Below are positions 57,080-64,000 of a DNA stretch of 64,000 nt, piece after piece. The stretch spans positions 86,692,501-86,756,500 of the forward strand of contig CM075674.1 in the NCBI GenBank assembly GCA_037962975.1, read 5' to 3'. A program made the position numbers and the translations under genes. Below the pieces are notes generated by a model. The model did not search any database. It was not told the origin of the DNA and saw only the letters and a program-made list of their open reading frames with translations. The stretch's first letter is position 1. Every line of letters begins with the position of its first letter. Source of the DNA: Clitoria ternatea. Lineage: Eukaryota > Streptophyta > Magnoliopsida > Fabales > Fabaceae.

Positions 57080-58740
57080 CTCGGCGAGGCTTCCTATCAC
57101 TCGGTCTTTCACACGGGCGAGATTTTTACAGAACCGACTTCTCTCTCGCTTGGTCTTTCACTCGGTGAAATTATTCCAGAACCGACCGTAATGACACACT
57201 CAGATTTGTGTGAACCAGCGGACCAGTCACTAGCATGAGCCAACCTTTTGGTTAGGAATGGCGTCACAGTTTCAGCCCTGTTCCAATCGGTTTCCATTGA
57301 TCAGTCCCCTATCAATTTCTGACTGTTCGGCTCATCTCTTTTCCGAGAGTTTCCATCAGAGTCTCTCGTTCAGAATAGCTTCACTCGGGAGGGATTTCAC
57401 TCAGAAGTGTTTCTGCTTGAAACACTTGGACATAACCTTTCCTTCCTCGGAATGACTCACTCGGGAATATCTTACCCGGACTCATTCAGAAATATTTTAC
57501 TCGGATATCTCTGTCTGAAAGTGTTCTCTCAAAGTCAATCACTTTTCGTTCAGACTTGATTCACTCGGGAATTTTCTACTCGGATATATCTGTGACTTCA
57601 AAGTCAGTCTTCACTCGAAAATACTTCTCTCGGAAGTGTGTCACTCGAAAATCATATAACTGAGATCATTTGGAGTTCTGTCACTTGGAAATCTTAACTG
57701 AAAGGATCATTCGGAGTTGTCACTCCTCTCGGAAATCGTTCCACTTGGAAGTATCACTCGGAGTCGAAGACAAGCTTGCAGACGAACCAAGCATAAGATC
57801 TCGGCAACTTTAAGACATCCGAGCACAAATAGAATGGGGTTCATCACTCGAATATTTTACTTCACTCAGAAGCTTTTCACTCGAAAATATATTCATTCAA
57901 AGTCAGTCTTTCTCTGTTCCAGTACTTCCCCTGGGAATGACTTACTCGGTATATTTCAATCGGTTCCTTATCACACAGAAATCGGAAATCTCACTCGGTG
58001 TTATCCCACATGGAAATGTCTCACTCGGTGAAATCCCACACGGTAGTGTCACACTCAGAGACACCTCTGTTGGGAAAGTTACACTCAACTCTGAGCTAAC
58101 CCACTCGAAATTCACTACTCGAACACATCTGGGTCTGAGAAATACTCACTCAAAAATGTTTTATTCGGGAATGAGGCACTCAAAAGCGTTTGACTCGGAA
58201 ATGAATCACTCGAAGACGTTTGACTCATGAACGAGTCACTCGAAGATGTTTGACTTGGAAACGAGTCATTCGAAGATGTTTGACTCGGAAACGAGTCATT
58301 CGAAGATGTTTGACTCAGAACGAGTCATTTGAAGACGTTTGACTCGGAAACGAGTCATTCGAAGACGTTTGACTCGTGAATGAGTCACTCGAAGACGTTT
58401 GACTCGAAAACGAGTCATTCGAAGACGTTTGACTTGGAACAAGTTATTTGAAGACGTTTGACTCGGAAACGAGTCATTCAAAGATGTTTGACTCGGAAAT
58501 GAGTCACTCAGAGATGTCTTCGGCCAGGACTCCACTCGGAAGTATGGAACTTCTTTCCAAGTCAGAGCCCTTTTCACTCAGAAGTGGTTCTCTCGATCAT
58601 GACTCACTCGGAATACATAACCTTCACTCGGAATTTCAACCTTCACTCAAAATTTCTCTCGGTCAAAACCTTCACTCGGAAACAGATCCCTTTATTCACT
58701 TGGAAAGTCTTATTTCTGACCTGATTCACTCGGAATTTGG
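57080..58740 (-). repeat. CACTCGG minisatellite block of X2
   Basis: Dense TCACTCGGAA cores. Between 58180 and 58510 a regular unit of about 30 bases (GAGTCA(C/T)TCGAAGA(C/T)GTTTGACTCG..) repeats about ten times. CGCTTGAGCG/CGCTTAAGCG lies at 57006-57042, before the block. Confidence 0.85.
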
Positions 58741-58859
58741 ATAATACCATTAATAATCTAGATTAAAAAATGATTATCCATGGGATTGAAATTTTTGGGA
58801 TGTTACATAGGACAGTAAGAAGAAAACGTTTTTCAACCAATCTAAGACCCTTCATCAAG

Positions 58860-60838
58860 GTAAGAGGGGATAGGGTTGTGAATAAATATGGAATGGGTAG
58901 AATTGTATGCTGTTCTAGGATTTTCCAGAATTATTTTTGTAACTTGTTGCTCAATTTTGAAGTTGAAAACTTGTGAATTTGATTCTAACTTCTTCATCAA
59001 TGTTGTAGATCTTTTTATTATATGAATTTTAAGACTTGAACCGACTGATTTGGATATGTATAGCATGAGTTATAGCCAAAATACTACAGCATGTCTGTTT
59101 GGAATACGTATCTTCTATTTTATGTATATATTAATATTCTGGGAATTATACATACGTTTTTAGACTTTGATGTCTTCACAAAAGTTGTAGATATTTATGT
59201 TATGGATCTATAAAAAGTGGTTTCAAGTTAAAAGGATATTTGTAGCTCTAGTTATGTGAAAACCCGAGTGCTGGGAGTCGATTTTTGAGGGATTTTGCTT
59301 AATGAAACCCCAAGTGTTGGGGAGTCTTGTTGACGAGAGGGTATAAGCTTGGCTCTGGAAGTTTTTCGCCTAGGTGAGGAGGTCTCGCCCAAGTGAGTCG
59401 GTATGGAATTCGATTCTGGACGATTTTCACCCATGCTCGCTGGCTTCGCCCAAGCGAGGCTTGTGTGTCTTGTTCAAGCGAGTCGAAATTCGCTTGAGCG
59501 AGATCGACCCCTGATGCATAATAACTCCTTTCGCTCAGCTTTTCTTTACTTCTCTCAAGTGTGCCCACGCTAGCTCGCTCAAGCGGATGGGTCTTGCTTA
59601 AGCGAGGGACACCCTGTTGCTCTTTTTGTCCTGATTTCAACTCATTTCATTTCCCTTGTAATAAAAGTGCATTCATGCAATATTTTAAAGGAATTCTGGA
59701 CTCTGTATGACTCATGGAATTTCATGAGGTCCTTTCTCTTAAAGTTTATTTTTCACAAAATTTAATTTGATTAATTCTTCCGCTGATTTTAACTCAGAAA
59801 ATTATCATAAAATTAATCTTTTAATTTCACCCTCTCATATCTTCATATATGGGAGTGGTTCATCATCGATCTAGGTACTGTGTCAAAAATGTTTTAGCAC
59901 TTATTTTCTTTCATCAAATTTATGATTTATAAAAATGTGAAAAATTTACCTCTATTTTTGGGGTGTCTCATTATGGTTGTTTTACTAACGTATGTTGCTG
60001 TTGTAAAATGCTGAAACTTACCTATAATGGTTATTATGGATAAAAATGATATTTTTCATATGAGTAATGATCTATTATTGAATTATTGAGGGGTTATTGA
60101 TTATTATGGATGTTATTGAGTGTCCTATACATGACATACAGTATATATATTTTTGTCATGAATGATTATGAATGACTAAATTAATGTATACATGAATGCC
60201 TTGTGATTTATTGAGATATGTTGTTGAAATAGTAAATCCATGATTTTGAAAATTGTTATATGTGATGTGTCCTTTGAGGACTTGTGGTTTTCCAAGTGAT
60301 TATGGAAATATTGATATCATGGTATGTTAAATCGATAAAGAGAATTAAAGGCATTCATGCATCATAAGCATTTGGACGCACCATGGAATTTAGGGGTTCC
60401 ATGATTGCCTACCCTGGTGGGGGGTTACTCTATGATGAGTTAAACCTATTTTCGCAGGAGCCATGAAGGTATAGGGATTCATGGTTATGCTAATTCCTAT
60501 TTGTGTACTTCGGTACTTGAGCGCCATGGAGTGTAGGGATTCATGGTTTATGCTAAGTCCTATTTGTGTACTTCGGTACTTAAGCACCATGAAGTGTAGG
60601 GATTCATGGCATTATGCTAAGTCCTACTTGTGTCTCTATGAGACTTTTACTGTAGTATTCCCACCAAACCAAAATGGATCCAGCATGACATCATTTGACT
60701 AAATTAAGGATTATTAAATGTAAATGACCTGGTTTGGCATATTCATTATATCATTATGGTTTGTTGATTGTGTTTGTACAATTTTATTTATTTTATATTT
60801 ATTTTATATTCTGTCTCACTCTTACATTATTTTTACAG
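58860..60838 (+). other. Putative 2.0-kb intron of X1
   Basis: Donor AAG|GTAAGAG and acceptor TTTTTACAG|TGCATGC. The equivalent X2 intron is 54981-56609 (1629 bp, minus). The X1 intron contains CGCTTGAGCG motifs at 59440-59610 and the 60440-60650 tandem units. No ORF. Splicing is predicted only. Confidence 0.45.
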
Positions 60839-61132
60839 TGCATGCTACACAGATTGACGAGTGATGTAATTAATGAAGCTTTTATGTTTTATTGCTTGGA
60901 CTTTGGTTTCATTTAAATTTAATGGGTTGTAATAATATTATGAACCATGTACTGTAATCTTCTCTATCGTTTCCGCTATATAAATGTATTATGTTTTATT
61001 CGTTCACGACTAGCATGCATTATAATATTCCACATTTATAAATTTTTTTCGTGACCTCAAAATTTAAATTACGAATTTCAAAAATGATTCTTTTAACGCG
61101 AAAAATTTGTTCCAAAATTTTGGGGCGTCACA
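60839..61132 (+). other. 3' exon-like end of X1
   Basis: After the acceptor: TGCATGCTACACAGATTGACG, then TGTAATAATATTATGAACC, ATCGTTTCCGCTATATAAATG and GTGACCTCAAAATTTAAATT, to GGGGCGTCACA. It is almost the same as X2 54686-54980 reversed. No coding frame. Confidence 0.5.
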
Positions 61133-62500
61133 CATAACTTAGGGCAAGTAAAATAGAAGAGGGAAAAAATCATAAACACCAAGTGCTTCAAAATTATAGA
61201 AGAAAAGTTACACTTACTTGGTGCTTAAACTCAATCGCAAAGCACAACTCTTGGACTTTGAAGTAGAACAATGTATAAGAATGAGGGAAATAAGGGAGAG
61301 GAGGGGAAAGATATGTTTAGGAGTTTTGCAAGTGGTAACCCTATTGTTTTTGTGTAAATGGTATTTAAAACTGACAGTTACAAAGTCTCGCTTAAGTGAG
61401 AACACAACCAATTTAAGTTGTTTTCGCTCAAGCGAGAAAGTTCTGCTTGAGCAAGATTCTCCCAGAGAGTCCTTCAAATTTAATACACACAATCTCGCTT
61501 AAGCGATGAGAGACTCGCTTGAGCGAGTTTCACTCAGAATCAAAATGTAACATTTTCACTTGAGCAAGGAAGTCCTCGCTTGAGCAAGAGAATTTGAAAA
61601 GGCACCCTTATTCACCTCTTAAATTCTCGCTGGAGCGAGTATGGGTTGCTTGAGTGAGTTTCTTATAGAATCAATTAATGCAATTTTCACTTTGCTTGAG
61701 CGTAAAACTCATAGAATCTAATTGTCCATTTTTCGCTTAAGCGAGATTTGCCCTGTAACAACTTTGATGCAAATAAGATTTTTCACTTAGGTGAGTTTTG
61801 GCTCGCTTGAACGAAATTCACAAATAATGCAATTTATCCATTTTTCACGTAAGCGAGCATTGGCTTGCTTGAGCGAAGTTTTGACAGTGTCTAATTAACA
61901 AAACCTCGCTTAAGTGAGATTACGAGAATGACAGAAGTGCATTTAATGCTTTGTTTGCATTTTTCACTTGAGCGAGTAGAAGCTCACTTGAGCGAAAAAA
62001 TGCAAATTAGCCCATAAAGTTCCAGACACATTTTACCCAATGCCTAAAATGCCAAAGTCATATTCCAATACTTATCACAACCATTCATATGGAATAATTG
62101 TAAACCTTTTGATCATTTTATTTTCACAAGAAAATCATATTGCGTCCTATATAAGTTGTTCAAACCAAAGAAAAGCATAAACTCATATATCTGTTATACA
62201 TGACTCAAATCACACCATTATGCATTTCAAAATATAAGTTATGCATTGTTGTGTCATTCCTTTAAATTACAAAATGTTTAAATTTGTACATCAAAGAATC
62301 ACTCATTAGGCACCATATTAACACAACCATTATGCAGTTCATGAAGCAATAAAATGAGAGCATGTCAAATCATATCTTGCCTAATGGACTCTTAACCTTA
62401 TTCCGACCTAATTCATTGCAAACATACTAAACATAAAAACACCAAAACATCCAAAGGATAACAAAAACAAGAAACGCTAGGTTTCCTCCCAGGAAGCGCT
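61133..62500 (-). other. E4 leader, splice donor and TCGCTTGAGCGA motif cluster
   Basis: On the minus strand the post-integrase motif AAGCGCTTCCTGGGAGG (near 62490) opens a leader. About 15 copies of TCGCT(T/C)(G/A)AGCGA and variants lie at 61386-61995. A CT-rich 5'-UTR-like run (61290-61310) leads to the donor CCAA|GTAAGTG (intron start 61217). The open frames here (61218, 61492) have no domain. Confidence 0.6.
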
Positions 62501-64000
62501 TGTTTAACGTCACTAAGCTTAACACCTATTCATTTCAAGTATCATGAAGATGAATAAGAGTGGTGAGCCTTTAAACATCACCACGCAGATATGCTTCAGT
62601 CTTTAACTATTTACCACCCTGGTTCTTTGAGATTCTGGGTCTTACAACTCAACTACACTATAAGAATTAACATGTTTAACAAGGAAGGGACCTGACCATT
62701 TAGACTTTAATTTTCCTAGAAAAAGCTTGAGTCTGGAGTTAAGTAGAAGCATTGACTATCTAGGATAGAATGCTTTCTTTAGGATCTTTTTATCATGATA
62801 AGATTTCATCTTTTCTTTATACAACTTAGAAGATTTATAAGCATTCAATCTTCATTCCTCCAATTCTTGCTATTGCAACTTCCTTTTCTCCCCAGAAGTT
62901 TGAGGATCAAAATTAAGGAACTTCAAAGCCCAACACGCCTTATGTTCTAGTTCCACTAGCAAATTGCAAACCTTACCATAGACCAACTGATATGGAGAGA
63001 GGCTTGTAGGAGCTTTGAAAGCAGTTCTGTAGGCCCATAAGGCATTATCTAATTTCATTGACCAATCTTTTCTGTAAGATGATACCATCTTCTCTAGAAT
63101 TCTTTTAATCTCTCCATTGGACACTTCATCTTGGCCTTTTAATTGAGGGTGGTAAGGTGAAGCTACCTTATGCCTAACTCCATAATGCTTCAAGCACTTC
63201 TAAAGTTGAGCATTATAGAAATGGGATCCTCTATCATTGATCAAGACTTTAGGAGTACCAAACCTACAAAAAAGTTCTTCTTCAAGAATTTAATTACAGT
63301 TTTAGCATCTACTTTAGGATTTACAACAACTTCAACCTATTTGGAAACATAATCAACTACCAGCAAAATATATTCATTTGTTAAAGATGACAGTAGAGGA
63401 CCTATGAAATCAATTACCCAACAATTAAAAACCTTAACCTCCAAGATAACATTGAGTGGCATTTCATGGCGTTTGGATATGCTTTCAAACCTTTGGCAAC
63501 TATCACAATGTTGTATATAGGAATGAGCATCTTTGAACAAAGCTGGCCAATAAAAACCAAATTAACGGACTTTAGTTGCAATCCTGTCTCCATTAAAATG
63601 GCCTCCATATGTAGAATTATGGCAGTGCCATAAGATGCTTCTGGCCTCTTCCTTGGAAACACATCTTCTTAATATATGGTCTAAACCAATATTGAATAAT
63701 TATGGATCATCCCACACATACTGTTGGACATCTTTCAAAAACTTTTTTTTCTATTGCCAATTAAACTCTTCGGGCATTACACCAGCTGCTTTAAAATTTG
63801 CAATATCAACAAACCATGGGTGTTCCTGAATCAAAAAAATCTTTTCATCATAAAATTCCTCATCAACTTTAGATTGAGCATTAGTAACTTCTTTGTCGAT
63901 AAGTCTAGATAGATGATCAGTTATATAATTTTCACTCCCTTTTTTATCCTTAATGATCAAGTCAAATTCCTGCAACAACAGAATCCAACGGATTAATCTC
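62501..64000 (-). pseudogene. E4 pol: RNase H end and integrase, running off the window
   Basis: From the window edge on the minus strand: KKGSENYITDHLSRLID (RNase H end), HPWFVDIANFKAAG, the zinc-binding LWHCHNSTYGGHFNGD..HCDSCQRFE, then the core with D in CWVIDFIGPLL. The second catalytic block near 63240-63210 lies across a frameshift, and the third block is in EVSNGEIKRILEKMV. Then WAYRTAFKAPTSLSPYQLVY and GKLKSKWSGPFLV near 62700. Many stops and shifts. It closely resembles the E2 integrase in sequence, so it is the same Athila-like lineage, in opposite orientation. It is the outermost and oldest layer of the nest; its gag and 5' LTR lie beyond 64000. Confidence 0.88.

Larger units (their letters stand above)
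54686..58807 (-). mobile_element. X2: X-family element inserted in X1 in reverse orientation
   Basis: 4122 bp, TGTGACGCTCC to GGGATGTTACA, flanked by TAGGA at 54681-54685 and 58808-58812. In its own (minus) orientation it has the TGTAACATCCC start, the CCGAGTG minisatellite (58740-57080), a leader block (56850-56610), a donor (intron start 56609), an acceptor (intron end 54981) and the GGAGCGTCACA end. It aligns with X1 throughout, so the large inverted repeat at 54.7-61.1 kb is two nested copies of one family and not terminal repeats of a DNA transposon. Confidence 0.87.
39468..61132 (+). mobile_element. X1: noncoding TG..CA element with CATAA duplications, carrying E3 and X2
   Basis: Begins TGTAACACCCC at 39468 and ends GGGGCGTCACA at 61132, with CATAA at 39463-39467 and 61133-61137. 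Its own sequence is 39468-40724, 54507-54685 and 58813-61132, about 3.76 kb. E3 (with ATTTC duplication) and X2 (with TAGGA duplication) interrupt it. X1 parts align with X2 in the opposite direction along their whole length apart from a divergent stretch at about 59265-59960. There is a leader block, a donor AAG|GTAAGAG (intron start 58860), an acceptor TTTTTACAG (end 60838) and a final exon-like stretch, but no coding frame. Confidence 0.85.

Noticed and set aside
58296..58577. 93-codon repetitive ORF on the minus strand (and the overlapping plus-strand ORF)
   Set aside because: It is produced by the 30-bp CACTCGAAGACGTTTGACTCG-type repeat; no start context or homology.
54686..61132. A 6.4-kb DNA transposon or foldback element with 2-kb terminal inverted repeats
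   Set aside because: The target duplications pair differently: TAGGA flanks 54686-58807 and CATAA flanks 39468-61132. The inverted copies are two nested members of one family.
1..64000. tRNA or rRNA genes
   Set aside because: I looked for cloverleaf A/B-box patterns and rRNA-like stretches and found only tRNA-complementary primer sites.

Overview
This window looks like a repeat-dense piece of a eudicot nuclear genome. It has plant-type MADS-box and CACTA/Ty3-gypsy proteins, plant splice sites and AT-rich intergenic DNA. A phaseoloid legume is my best guess from the style of the repeats, but nothing in the window proves it. Only one ordinary host gene is visible: an intronless type I MADS-box gene (AGL62-like) at 7687-8310, in a relatively clean stretch from about 6.4 to 9.6 kb. 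Nearly everything else is transposon sequence.

Layout. (1) 1231-6404: a 5.2-kb element without coding capacity ('X3'), with TG..CA ends and a perfect ATGTT target duplication. (2) 7.6-8.5 kb: the MADS gene. (3) 9.6-15.2 kb: a low-complexity GGTGGT tract, then a decayed minus-strand CACTA (En/Spm) transposon. (4) 16.3-64 kb: a nested stack whose oldest layer is a minus-strand Athila-like Ty3/gypsy element ('E4'; pol at 62.5-64 kb, running out of the window; env-position ORF at 38.9-37.6 kb). E1 (16421-37620), an Athila-like element that lacks reverse transcriptase and integrase, sits in the E4 env-position ORF. E1 is itself split by E2 (19492-31913), a full-length Athila/Calypso-like element with gag, protease, RT, RNase H, integrase and an env-position ORF. 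X1 (39468-61132) sits in the intron of E4. X1 carries E3 (40725-54501), a Tat-lineage Ty3/gypsy element on the minus strand with an extra antisense ORF, and X2 (54686-58807), a copy of the X family in the opposite orientation to X1. E3 carries a solo LTR ('S', 45990-47821) inside a 59-bp tandem array. Most junctions are set by 5-bp target duplications: ATGTT, TTCAC, CATAA, ATTTC, TAGGA and CAGCC perfect; E1 GTTGG/GCTGG with one mismatch.

How the parts work together. E2, E4 and E1 share one plan: tRNA-Asp type primer site (seen in E1 and E2), gag-pol, a leader, a 5'-UTR intron (clear in E2 and E4), an ORF beginning M-A-x-(K/T), and a hairpin with an AGGA loop before the polypurine tract (seen in E1 and E2). 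E3 follows the Tat plan, including a divergently transcribed ORF with its own TATA box and poly(A) signal. The three X copies share a promoter/leader block and splice donor but no ORF. They carry dense minisatellites with the core CCGAGTGAAAT. They are the least explained objects here and the main candidates for something undescribed.

All coordinates and motifs were read by eye. Family assignments rest on motif recognition, not database searches.
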